Shown one piece after another: positions 35,038-43,001 of a stretch of 64,000 nt of DNA. The DNA is from Nodosilinea sp. E11 (GTDB lineage: Bacteria; Cyanobacteriota; Cyanobacteriia; Phormidesmidales; Phormidesmidaceae), in assembly GCF_032813545.1 (NCBI RefSeq), contig NZ_CP136520.1:428001-492000 (forward strand), read 5' to 3'. The position numbers and the translations under genes were made by a program. A model generated the notes under the pieces. The model was given only the letters and a program-made list of their open reading frames with translations. It was not told where the DNA came from and ran no database searches. How positions within the stretch are numbered: position 1 is the stretch's first letter; every line of letters begins with the position of its first letter.

Positions 35038-36342
35038 ATGACGCAGTCCATTGAACGCTCCATCGCTGCAAAGCCCACTTTTTCAGCCCTCAAATGCCGT
35101 GAGTGCGGTGAAACTTACGATCTAGGTGCCAGGCACGTGTGCGAAGACGTGTGCTTTGGTCCCCTAGAAGTAGCCTATGACTACGACGCGATTCGCCAGC
35201 GGGTTACCCGCGAAACGATTCAGGCGGGTCCTTTGTCGATCTGGCGCTACAAAGACTTTCTACCGGTTGAGGGCAGCAACCCCATCGATGTCGGTACGGG
35301 CATGACGCCCTTGGTGCGGGCCAACCGTCTGGCGCGACGCCTAGGGCTCAAAGAACTCTATATAAAGAATGACGCTGTCAACATGCCCACCCTGAGCTTT
35401 AAAGATCGGGTGGTGTCGGTGGCGTTGACTCGGGCTCGGGAACTGGGCTTTACCACGGTCTCTTGCGCTAGCACCGGTAACCTGGCCAACTCTACTGCGG
35501 CGATCGCTGCCCATGCTGGTCTCGACTGCTGTGTCTTCATCCCCTCCGATCTAGAAGCCGGTAAAGTGCTGGGCACCCTGATCTACAACCCCACGGTAAT
35601 GGCCGTGCAGGGCAACTATGACCAGGTCAACCGGCTCTGCTCTGAGGTGGCCAACACCCACGGCTGGGGGTTTGTAAACATTAATCTGCGCCCCTACTAC
35701 TCTGAAGGCTCTAAGACCTTGGGCTATGAAGTGGCCGAACAGTTGGGCTGGCGCTTGCCTGACCACATTGTGGCTCCCCTGGCCTCAGGGTCGCTGTTCA
35801 CCAAGATTTACAAGGGCTTCCAGGAGTTCGTCAAGGTGGGCCTAGTCGATGACAAGCCCGTGCGTTTTAGCGGTGCCCAGGCTGAAGGCTGCTCGCCCAT
35901 TGCCCAAGCCTTTAAAGAAGGTCGAGATTTTGTCACCCCGGTGAAGCCCAACACCATTGCTAAATCGATCGCCATTGGCAACCCCGCCGACGGCATCTAT
36001 GCCCTCGATATTGCCCGCAAGACCAACGGCAATATTGAGTCGGTCACCGATGCCGAAGTGATCGCTGGCATGAAGCTACTGGCCGAAACCGAAGGCATCT
36101 TTACCGAAACCGCCGGGGGCACAACCATTGCGGTGCTACAAAAGCTCGTAGAAGCCGGTAAGATTGATCCCGACGAATCGACTGTTGTCTACATTACCGG
36201 CAACGGTCTGAAGACGCAGGAGGCGGTGCAGGGCTATATTGGCGAACCGTTCACCATTGAGCCCAAGCTCGACAGCTTTGAGCGTGCCCTAGAGCGTTCG
36301 CGCACCCTTGAGCGCCTGGAATGGCAGCAAGTGTCCGTTTAG
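35038..36342 (+). CDS. thrC: Threonine synthase
   Basis: The 434-residue PLP enzyme converts O-phosphohomoserine to threonine and phosphate. The N-terminal cysteine-rich patch CRECGETYDLGARHVCEDVC is typical of plant/cyanobacterial forms. The PLP lysine lies in LSFKDRVVSVAL (~residue 122), followed by SCASTGNLANSTAA for the cofactor phosphate; FTETAGGTTIAVL and YITGNGLKT complete the fold. It is divergent from ntcA and followed, 135 bp on, by the MoaD/ThiS-like gene. Confidence 0.96.
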   Translation: MTQSIERSIAAKPTFSALKCRECGETYDLGARHVCEDVCFGPLEVAYDYDAIRQRVTRETIQAGPLSIWRYKDFLPVEGSNPIDVGTGMTPLVRANRLARRLGLKELYIKNDAVNMPTLSFKDRVVSVALTRARELGFTTVSCASTGNLANSTAAIAAHAGLDCCVFIPSDLEAGKVLGTLIYNPTVMAVQGNYDQVNRLCSEVANTHGWGFVNINLRPYYSEGSKTLGYEVAEQLGWRLPDHIVAPLASGSLFTKIYKGFQEFVKVGLVDDKPVRFSGAQAEGCSPIAQAFKEGRDFVTPVKPNTIAKSIAIGNPADGIYALDIARKTNGNIESVTDAEVIAGMKLLAETEGIFTETAGGTTIAVLQKLVEAGKIDPDESTVVYITGNGLKTQEAVQGYIGEPFTIEPKLDSFERALERSRTLERLEWQQVSV

Positions 36343-36363
36343 GTGCCGTCCACCTATAAAGGT

Positions 36364-36434
36364 CTCAGGCTTTAGGTCTAGGGTTTAAGGTGGGGGCTGT
36401 ACCTCCCGTCAGACCCTGCACCTAAAGCCCTGAG
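36364..36434. repeat. Imperfect hairpin between thrC and MoaD-like gene
   Basis: Arms CTCAGGCTTTAGGT (36364-36377) and ACCTAAAGCCCTGAG (36420-36434) pair around a GC-rich loop that itself can fold. It could weaken read-through from thrC or be a dispersed palindrome; no T-run follows. Confidence 0.6.
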
Positions 36435-36477
36435 CGCCACCGCAAATTAGTTTTTCCCGATTCATTCATTCACACCT

Positions 36478-36753
36478 ATGGCTGTAAAAGTACTCATTCC
36501 TACCCCGCTGCAAAAGTTCACTAAAGAGCAGGCCACCATCGAGTGCGATGGCGGCAATATTGTTGAGCTACTCGATCACCTAGAGAGCAACTGTCCTGGC
36601 ATTAAGGCCCGGCTCTGCGACGACTCTGGCGAGTTGCGCCGGTTTGTCAACTTCTACGTCAACAGCGAAGATATTCGTTTTCTCGACGGCAAAGACACCG
36701 CCCTGAGCGATGGAGACGAGGTCAGCATCGTACCTGCTGTGGCGGGCGGCTGA
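36478..36753 (+). CDS. MoaD/ThiS-like sulfur-carrier protein
   Basis: A 91-residue ubiquitin-fold protein ending in the diagnostic C-terminal Gly-Gly (VPAVAGG), which is activated as a thiocarboxylate in sulfur-transfer pathways. Strands are visible at [21 protein letters not shown] and EVSIVPAVA. Proteins of this group next to thrC are widespread in cyanobacteria; a role in cysteine, thiamine or molybdopterin synthesis is possible. A cysteine-synthase (CysO-like) link is inferred, not shown. Terminator at 36798-36834. Confidence 0.85.
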   Translation: MAVKVLIPTPLQKFTKEQATIECDGGNIVELLDHLESNCPGIKARLCDDSGELRRFVNFYVNSEDIRFLDGKDTALSDGDEVSIVPAVAGG

Positions 36754-36797
36754 TCTCCCTGACTAGACCGATGGCAACTTAAGTTGGACTGCATTGT

Positions 36798-36834
36798 AAA
36801 CCCCCAAGAGAATCAATCTCTTGGGGGTTTTTGT
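36798..36834 (+). terminator. Rho-independent terminator
   Basis: A 14-bp stem (AAACCCCCAAGAG with its complement) around a five-base loop, then TTTTT. It lies 45 bases after the MoaD-like stop. Confidence 0.93.
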
Positions 36835-36867
36835 AGGATTTTTTTGGGCTTGCGATCGCTGGTGATC

Positions 36868-36972
36868 TATAGCTGTAGCCGGTCTGGTGAAGACATTTTC
36901 CCTAAAAACGTTTGAACGTTCGAACGTTTCTAAGGTATCTGGAGGTCCTAAACCCAAGTGACTACGGCTATA
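36868..36972. repeat. Family A hairpin element, copy 4
   Basis: A 105-bp element running from TATAGCTGTAGCC to ACGGCTATA with the most symmetrical core of all copies, AACGTTTGAACGTTCGAACG. It follows directly after the terminator of the MoaD-like gene. Confidence 0.87.
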
Positions 36973-37158
36973 TCTATGGCGATCTGGCCTGGGAAATAGG
37001 TGGATCGGACTGGCCTGGATCGCGGCGATCGCCAGGTAATTGCCCCAGAGTGCTTACTCTAGGACTGCTGAAACCCCCTATGATTAACGTATCAACTTTA
37101 TTTGAAATATAGTGTTTTCAGGATAGCTGTCGTTAGGTTGGTTAGGCATCAAGCAGTC

Positions 37159-37193
37159 CCAAAATCGTCCAAACATTTAAACGCTGATTTTGG
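37159..37193. promoter_or_regulatory. Inverted repeat upstream of the ACR3 gene
   Basis: CCAAAATC (37159-37166) and GATTTTGG (37186-37193) form an inverted repeat with a 19-base spacer, 57 bp before the ACR3 start. It may be an operator, but no regulator gene is adjacent and the sequence does not match the ATCAA-N6-TTGAT of ArsR sites. Confidence 0.4.
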
Positions 37194-37250
37194 CAATGCC
37201 TTAGCCAGACGGGTTACAGCCATCCGCCGTCCCTTGCTTCGACGTGAACC

Positions 37251-38411
37251 ATGTCAACGAATCAACCCCATGCCACCCCCAACCCAAAAGCCTATAACGC
37301 TGGGGGACAGTTGAGCTTTTTTGAACGTTACCTGACGGTGTGGGTGGCGCTTTGCATTCTGGCAGGCATCGCCCTCGGACGCCTGTTTCCGGGGGTAGCC
37401 GTCGCCCTGGATCGAATGAGCGTCTACCAGGTGTCGGTGCCCATTGCCGTCTGTCTCTTTTTCATGATGTACCCCATCATGGTGAAGATCGATTTTTCTC
37501 AAGCGCAGCGGGCCGCCCAAACCCCCAAACCGGTGCTATTGACCCTGGTGGTGAACTGGCTGATTAAGCCCTTCACTATGGTGCTGTTTGCTCAGTTCTT
37601 TTTGGGGGGGATCTTTCGTCCTCTACTAACGAGCACCGAAATGATTCGCGGTGGCGAAATTGCCTTAGCCGATTCCTACATTGCCGGGACAATTTTGTTA
37701 GGCATTGCCCCCTGCACCGCCATGGTGCTGATGTGGGGCTATCTCTCGTTTAGCAACCAGGGGCTGACCTTGGTGATGGTAGCCATCAACTCTCTGGCTA
37801 TGCTGTTTCTCTATGCGCCCTTGGGACGGTGGCTGTTGGCCGCCAACAATCTGGCGGTACCCTGGCAGACCATTGTGCTATCGGTGCTGATTTATGTGGG
37901 GTTGCCCCTGCTGGCGGGGGCGGTCTCCCGCAGCTGGATTTTGCGCCACCGGGGAAGGGCCTGGTTTGACCAGGTGTTTCTCAAATACCTGAGCCCAGTG
38001 GCGACGATCGCGCTGTTGACCACCCTGGTGCTGCTGTTTGCCTTTAAGGGCGATTTGATTGTTCGTCACCCGCTGCATATTCTGCTGATCGCAGTGCCCT
38101 TGTTTATTCAGACCAACTTCATTTTTCTGATCACCTATGTGACTGGGCAAAAGCTCGGGCTGGTCTATGAGGATGCAGCCCCAGCGGCATTGATTGGGGC
38201 GAGTAACCACTTTGAGGTGGCGATCGCCACCGCCGTTACCCTGTTTGGTCTCAACTCTGGAGCCGCCCTGGCCACCGTCGTTGGCGTACTGATCGAAGTG
38301 CCGGTCATGCTCATGCTGGTGGAGGTGTGCAAGCGTACCGCCTTTTGGTTTCCCCGAGAGCCTGAAAAGGCTACTCTCCCCGATCCCCGCTGCCTCAGAC
38401 CCCTCGGGTAA
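37251..38411 (+). CDS. Arsenite efflux permease, ACR3 family
   Basis: A 386-residue membrane protein with ten predicted helices and the ACR3 pattern: [13 protein letters not shown] in helix 2, [28 protein letters not shown] (the conserved Cys of the arsenite path) and [20 protein letters not shown] near the end. It exports arsenite using the proton gradient. Usual partners ArsR and ArsC are not in the vicinity, so its regulation is not obvious; an inverted repeat at 37159-37193 is a candidate. Start ATG at 37251; an earlier frame start is not supported. Confidence 0.92.
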   Translation: MSTNQPHATPNPKAYNAGGQLSFFERYLTVWVALCILAGIALGRLFPGVAVALDRMSVYQVSVPIAVCLFFMMYPIMVKIDFSQAQRAAQTPKPVLLTLVVNWLIKPFTMVLFAQFFLGGIFRPLLTSTEMIRGGEIALADSYIAGTILLGIAPCTAMVLMWGYLSFSNQGLTLVMVAINSLAMLFLYAPLGRWLLAANNLAVPWQTIVLSVLIYVGLPLLAGAVSRSWILRHRGRAWFDQVFLKYLSPVATIALLTTLVLLFAFKGDLIVRHPLHILLIAVPLFIQTNFIFLITYVTGQKLGLVYEDAAPAALIGASNHFEVAIATAVTLFGLNSGAALATVVGVLIEVPVMLMLVEVCKRTAFWFPREPEKATLPDPRCLRPLG

Positions 38412-38484
38412 ACCTGAGTTCCTCTGGGCGCACCTATCGGGGACAGTTAGTGGGTGTCCACTTTCAGGTGCAGATTCACTAAAC

Positions 38485-38582
38485 GTGGGGTGTCAGGCGT
38501 CAGGTATCAGGTTCATGGCAGACCCGACATCTGACACCTTGAACCCTATAGCCTATTACCTCTGGCTTGGCAGACTACTAGC
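38485..38582. repeat. Family E repeat, copy 2
   Basis: Contains the stem GGTGTCAG (38489-38496) / CTGACACC (38531-38538) and shares TCAGGTTCATGGCAG and GGCTTGGCAGACTACTA with 21598-21690. Confidence 0.45.
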
Positions 38583-38590
38583 TCGTGAGG

Positions 38591-38968
38591 TTAAAACCCA
38601 GCGTCGGAGTCGGTCCAGATTTCGCAGGGCTCTATGCTACAGCCCACCATCACCAGCTGAATTAAAAACTCGCCCTCGTAGGGGGCGACGACTACAGGAA
38701 TAGCATCGTCTAAAGTGTCTGACGCCACGAGTTCGCCAGAGACAGCATCGTAGAGAAACATGTCTAGGTCGTAGCAGTCGTCGTCGCAGATGGCATGGAC
38801 CACTTCATCGGCTAGCAGGTAGCCGTCGTAGACAATCTCTTCACCACTGCTCAGCCAATCTACTCGAGATTGGGCCTGGGCCAAAGGTGCTGTGCTGGCG
38901 ATCGCGATCGCCCCTAGGGTCATGGCTGCCGCCAGCTTTACTCCATACTGAGCCCGTTCATGCGCCAT
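38591..38968 (-). CDS. Secreted hypothetical protein
   Basis: A 125-residue protein with a clear signal peptide (MAHERAQYGVKLAAAMTLGAIA... , cleavage near AQA) and a small mature domain containing DSTSRV-like beta strands, YDLDMFLYDAVSGELVASD, and four cysteines in two pairs (CDDDC and CSIEPC) that could form disulfides. I do not recognise the family; the LDMFLYDA...DD motif resembles pre-peptidase C-terminal-type beta domains. The start ATG at 38968 is chosen over the frame start at 39016 because GGAGAG lies seven bases upstream. Periplasmic location is inferred. Confidence 0.6.
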   Translation of the reverse strand: MAHERAQYGVKLAAAMTLGAIAIASTAPLAQAQSRVDWLSSGEEIVYDGYLLADEVVHAICDDDCYDLDMFLYDAVSGELVASDTLDDAIPVVVAPYEGEFLIQLVMVGCSIEPCEIWTDSDAGF

Positions 38969-39016
38969 AGTGTGTCTCTCCAATTGATCAAGGTGTGCGC
39001 CAGAGCAAGATGTCAC

Positions 39017-39329
39017 CTATCGCTCTGAGGCTATAGAGCTAAATTTCCCTCAAAAGCAGCGAATAGAACCCTAAAATGACCAATCTCTACAGAGTATTTA
39101 CAATTAGCTTTAGAAAAATTGTCCTTAGGTGCTCTAGGGGAGTGCTCTAGCCCGAATTATTCTCGAGAACAGACGTTAAAGGCCGTCATTGCTGCGTAGA
39201 GTCATTGCTGCGTAGAGTCATTCCCGCGAAAGCGTAGGACGGGACTCTAGCCAGGAGTGGGTTGCTTTGCATAGATGCCCGTTTTCGCGGGAATAATGGG
39301 CATTGCCCTAGGGTTATAAACCATGCAGG
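39017..39329. other. Gene-free gap with a 16-bp tandem repeat and family D hairpin
   Basis: Contains two exact copies of GTCATTGCTGCGTAGA (39185-39216), continuing into the family D element CATTCCCGCGAAAGCG ... CGTTTTCGCGGGAATAATGG (39217-39297). No gene is supported. Confidence 0.6.
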
Positions 39330-40958
39330 CTAAGGCAGTTGCACCAACACCCAGCCGCGCACCTGCCCCAGGCGGGCCGTGTCGGCAGGCAGCTCGGCCA
39401 AATCGATCGAGGCTACCCAGGCGTAGCTGCCAGAGGGCAGCGTGCGCCAGTCGTCGGTCGCGACGCCGGGCTGGGGGGTGTAAAACGTGAGCAGCACCGC
39501 ATCTTCATCGGCTCCGCTGACCGAGCGAAACACCGCATTAATGGGGTGTTCTGCCACAATCGCTTGCAGCGGTGGCGTGATCATCGCCAGTTTGACATCG
39601 GGGTTGTAGTTGCCCCACAGCCCGGTGGCATAGAGCATAGCAATTACCCCCCACGGCCCCAGTAGCCAGCCCCCCTGCCAGCGGGCCGGATGGCGCTGAT
39701 CAGTGCGGCGATCGCGCCAGTAGACCCCCAGGGGCACCAGCCAGCCCAACCCCCCAGCCAGGGCTAACAGGGCATAGCTGCTGAGGTGATCTAAGGGAAA
39801 CCTTTGGGGCCATAGCAGGGCCACCCCAGCAGCCCCTACGAGCACCGCGCCCAGGCCACCCAAACCTAGGCTCAACCCCTTAACCCACTGGGGCTGAGGG
39901 CGCGCAGCATAGCTCTGCCCCAGGGTGGTTAGGGTCAAGGCGGCCAGCAGAGCGACAAAGGGCAGCAGTTGCAGGGGATAGTACCAGGTGCGGGTTTTAA
40001 ACAGGGTCAGCAGCCCAAATAGCACTAGGGGATAGCCCAGCCACAGCCCCTTGCGCCGGTAGGGCGATCGCCACCCCAGCCACACCCCCGGCACCGCCAA
40101 AAATGGCCAGGGAAAAGCATTGGCTGGAATATTCCAGAAATAATACAAAGGCCCAGCGTCGTGAAACGCTTCCTGGGCGAGGTTGAGCAACAGACCAAAG
40201 GTGCGCTCTAGGGGGAGGGAACCGTAGCGCTGAACACTGAGGGCTAGCCAGGCGATCGCCGGTACCAGACCCAACCCCAAGCCTAGATAGAGGCCGGGGT
40301 TAAGCAAATGACGGTGGCGGCGATGGTCTAACACCAGGTAGGGCACCAGGGCTGCCACCACCGGAATTACCATAATGCTCTTGAGCATAAAGCCCAGGCC
40401 CACGGTGGTGCCCGCCAGCAGCCCCCAGCCAAAGCGCCGGCGGGGGCTGGCTTCGGCTTGCAGCAAAGCCCAAATGCCCAGCAGTTCGAGAGCGGTCAGG
40501 GGCACATCTTGAATGGCCAACCGCGAGGCCTGCATCCAGATCGGGGTGGCGGCAAGAATGGCGGCCCCCCAAAACCCAATCGATGCCGTCAGGCACTGCC
40601 GCCCAATGCGGTAGGTGAGCATCACCGCCCCCCAGCAGGCGATCGCGCCGGGCAGTCGCGCCGCCCATTCACTGACCCCAAACAGCTTGTAGGAGGCTGC
40701 AATCAGCCACTGAATGCCCATCATGCGATCGTGTATCGGTTCGCCCCACCACTGTTGAGTAACCCAATCCCCCGTCGTCACGATCCACCGGGCCTGCTGG
40801 GCATACCACCCCTCATCGTGGGGCATCAGGCTTTGCAAGGGGCTGCGCAGCAGCAGCAGCAGACCCACCCACAGGCTGAGCACCAGGTAGGGGGCCAGCG
40901 CCGATTTACTCAAGGTGGCGCTAAACCGCTGGGTTGGGGGGTTGGGGAGCGATCGCAT
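39330..40958 (-). CDS. ArnT/PMT-type glycosyltransferase, membrane (GT83-like)
   Basis: A 542-residue integral membrane protein with ~11 helices and the first-loop catalytic pattern MPHDEGWYAQQARW (two acidic residues), typical of ArnT/PMT lipid-linked sugar transferases. GAIACWGAVMLTYRIG and AAILAATPIWMQASRLAIQDVPL are further family motifs. It would transfer a sugar from a polyprenyl phosphate to an acceptor that cannot be identified here. The frame starts at 41057 but the ATG at 40958 (MRSLPNPP) fits the family better. A weakly conserved C-terminal domain of about 100 residues faces the outside. Confidence 0.85.
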   Translation of the reverse strand: MRSLPNPPTQRFSATLSKSALAPYLVLSLWVGLLLLLRSPLQSLMPHDEGWYAQQARWIVTTGDWVTQQWWGEPIHDRMMGIQWLIAASYKLFGVSEWAARLPGAIACWGAVMLTYRIGRQCLTASIGFWGAAILAATPIWMQASRLAIQDVPLTALELLGIWALLQAEASPRRRFGWGLLAGTTVGLGFMLKSIMVIPVVAALVPYLVLDHRRHRHLLNPGLYLGLGLGLVPAIAWLALSVQRYGSLPLERTFGLLLNLAQEAFHDAGPLYYFWNIPANAFPWPFLAVPGVWLGWRSPYRRKGLWLGYPLVLFGLLTLFKTRTWYYPLQLLPFVALLAALTLTTLGQSYAARPQPQWVKGLSLGLGGLGAVLVGAAGVALLWPQRFPLDHLSSYALLALAGGLGWLVPLGVYWRDRRTDQRHPARWQGGWLLGPWGVIAMLYATGLWGNYNPDVKLAMITPPLQAIVAEHPINAVFRSVSGADEDAVLLTFYTPQPGVATDDWRTLPSGSYAWVASIDLAELPADTARLGQVRGWVLVQLP

Positions 40959-41106
40959 AGATAGGCTGGACAACGTTAACCCCCATCCTCCCATATCCCA
41001 TACTATGGACGGGTGAGTCGGGGCCAGGGGCTGCCCCAGCGGTTTCGCCAGCGGCAATGACTGCCTAAAATTAGGCCCAGGCTACAGCTCAGAGGGAGAT
41101 ATAGGG

Positions 41107-41853
41107 TTGGCAAGCATCGATCGGCACAATCAAGAAATGCTCAAGAATGCTGAGGCTTGGCAGCAAAAGCCAGCCCTCAGGGCCATCTACCAGACCTTCC
41201 ACCGGGCGATCGCTGCCCACCTGGCCCCGATTTCCCAGCCCACTGTCGAACTGGGCTCGGGCGTAGCCGACATTCAACGGGTGATTCCGGGCTGTATCCG
41301 CACTGACATTTTTCCGAACCCCTGGATTGATCGAGTGGAAAATGCCTACGCGCTCTCCTTTGCCGCAGATAGCCTGGCCAACCTGATTCTCTTTGATGTG
41401 TTTCATCACCTGCGCTACCCTGGCACTGCTCTGCAAGAATTTTGGCGGGTGCTGGCCCCCGGCGGGCGAGTAATTTTGTTTGAACCCTGCGTCAGCCTGC
41501 TCGGGCTATTGGTCTACGGCGTACTGCATCCCGAGCCGCTGGCGCTGAACCAGGCGATTGAGTGGCAGGCTCCCCCAGCCTGGCAAGCCAATCAGCTCGA
41601 CTACTATGCTGCCCAGGGCAACGCCAGCCGAATTTTTCTTCGAGCACATCTAAAGTTCGATCTGCAAGGTTTTCACCTGATCAAAACCCAGCGCTATGCG
41701 GCAATTTCCTATGTGGCCTCGGGTGGTTACTCCAAACCCCAGCTGTATCCCAACGATTGGATGCCGCTGATGGCGGCGATCGATCGCCTCTGTAACCATG
41801 TCCCCTGGATCTTGGCTACCCGCCTGCTGGTCGTTCTAGAGAAGCCCGTCTAG
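41107..41853 (+). CDS. SAM-dependent methyltransferase, class I
   Basis: The 248-residue protein has motif I TVELGSGVADI (SAM-binding GxG), motif II DIFPNPW, the LFDVFHHLRYPGTALQEFWRVL middle and APGGRVILFEPCVS, typical of small-molecule class-I methyltransferases. Downstream residues (~150-248) form the substrate-binding lobe. The start codon is TTG, with GAGGGAGATA upstream; an internal ATG at 41137 is an alternative. Substrate unknown. It is divergent from the glycosyltransferase and could modify a glycan, but this is a guess from position. Confidence 0.85.
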   Translation: MASIDRHNQEMLKNAEAWQQKPALRAIYQTFHRAIAAHLAPISQPTVELGSGVADIQRVIPGCIRTDIFPNPWIDRVENAYALSFAADSLANLILFDVFHHLRYPGTALQEFWRVLAPGGRVILFEPCVSLLGLLVYGVLHPEPLALNQAIEWQAPPAWQANQLDYYAAQGNASRIFLRAHLKFDLQGFHLIKTQRYAAISYVASGGYSKPQLYPNDWMPLMAAIDRLCNHVPWILATRLLVVLEKPV

Positions 41854-42006
41854 CCCCTGATCGCCAATGGGTGAGGGTAAGACTGTGTGATGGCCAAAGG
41901 CTATTGGCCCGCCTTCTATGACCTGGGCAAACCCAACGATGACGAGGGCAAACGACATCAATGCCCAGCGAGTCGCCCAGGCTGGGGTAACCATCACCAT
42001 TTGGTA

Positions 42007-42591
42007 TTAGGGGTAAATCTGCGGATAGTCGCCGGGTTCGACAAACTCCTCTGCGGTGGCGCTGCATGCTTGATAGCGAAAGGTTTCTAGCTCTAGCCTG
42101 CCCTCAGACCAGCGATAGTCGGCGAGAGAGCCACAGTCTCCTAGGCCGCGCGCCTTGCTAAAGATGGTCAAGACCCCCGGCTCAGGATCAAAGGTAGCCA
42201 ATCCTCCCACGGTGGTTTCGCTGGTGCGCCCAAAGGCTCCAGTTTCGTCGGGGGCGAAGCCGTCTAGGCTCAGCGGTTGCCACGAGCCATCGGCCTGGTA
42301 GGCGACGTAGGCATAGACCAGCTGGTAGGCCGCTTGGGCGCAGACCAGTTCGACCAAGGCCCAATCGCCCAGGGCATAGACCTGAGACTCGGCTTGGGTG
42401 ACCTCGGGCTGAAAGAAGCCGTCGCACAAATCGAGGCTTTCGACCTGGTCGTAGACGGTCTGAAAGATCACCTCATCGGCGGGCAGTTGGCCCGACTCGG
42501 GCTCGGCGGGGGCGGGGGGGGCCGGGGCATTGCAGGCGGCGATCGCAAACATAGCCAAGGTCGCAAGGGTCAGGCGCTGGGTGTGGTTCAC
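42007..42591 (-). CDS. Hypothetical lipoprotein
   Basis: A 194-residue protein with lipoprotein signal peptide (RLTLATLAMFAIAAC, lipobox IAAC), a Pro/Ala/Glu-rich linker and a globular domain with ALVELVCAQAAYQLVYAYVAYQADG. It starts at GTG, with GGAGAT upstream. No family recognised. Paired cysteines (CDGFF, CAQAA, CGSLADY, CSATAE) could form disulfides. Confidence 0.65.
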   Translation of the reverse strand: MNHTQRLTLATLAMFAIAACNAPAPPAPAEPESGQLPADEVIFQTVYDQVESLDLCDGFFQPEVTQAESQVYALGDWALVELVCAQAAYQLVYAYVAYQADGSWQPLSLDGFAPDETGAFGRTSETTVGGLATFDPEPGVLTIFSKARGLGDCGSLADYRWSEGRLELETFRYQACSATAEEFVEPGDYPQIYP

Positions 42592-43001
42592 GGGTAGATC
42601 TCCGGGGTGCGATCGCCAGTTGGGGCCGCCTCTGGTGGGCTAGCCATTATTTTGCCATCATCCTACGACCCTGACTTTTGGGCCAGGCTTTGTAGACGAA
42701 ACCAGAACTGTCCTTAAAGGCCCACGCTTGCCTTGCTAAACCCTCCTCCTGCACAGCAAAAACGGTTCTAAAGTACTGCTATAGATGGATTGATTGGGAG
42801 TTAAGAGGCCTTAGAGTTTGAGCCAAAGCTAACGTTATCAACGGCTGAGCCCATGCTGTTCAGGCAGTCTTCCTGCTCTACGATTCGACATCAGCCTCAG
42901 ATCAGTCATCCTTGGTTCGGTGGCCCCTTTAGGCAAACATTGCTCTATGGACAGCTCAGCCCGGATGCGAGCAGTCTTACCTGCGATCGCCGGGGTCAGC
43001 A
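42592..43001. other. Gene-free region
   Basis: A 410-bp interval between the divergent lipoprotein and hybrid kinase genes. No repeat family member, no clear promoter and no small gene was recognised. Confidence 0.4.

Noticed and set aside
37251-38411. SbtA-type or bile-acid symporter assignment for the ten-helix permease
   Set aside because: The [16 protein letters not shown] and [15 protein letters not shown] motifs are specific to ACR3; SbtA motifs are absent, so it is not the partner of the PII-like protein.
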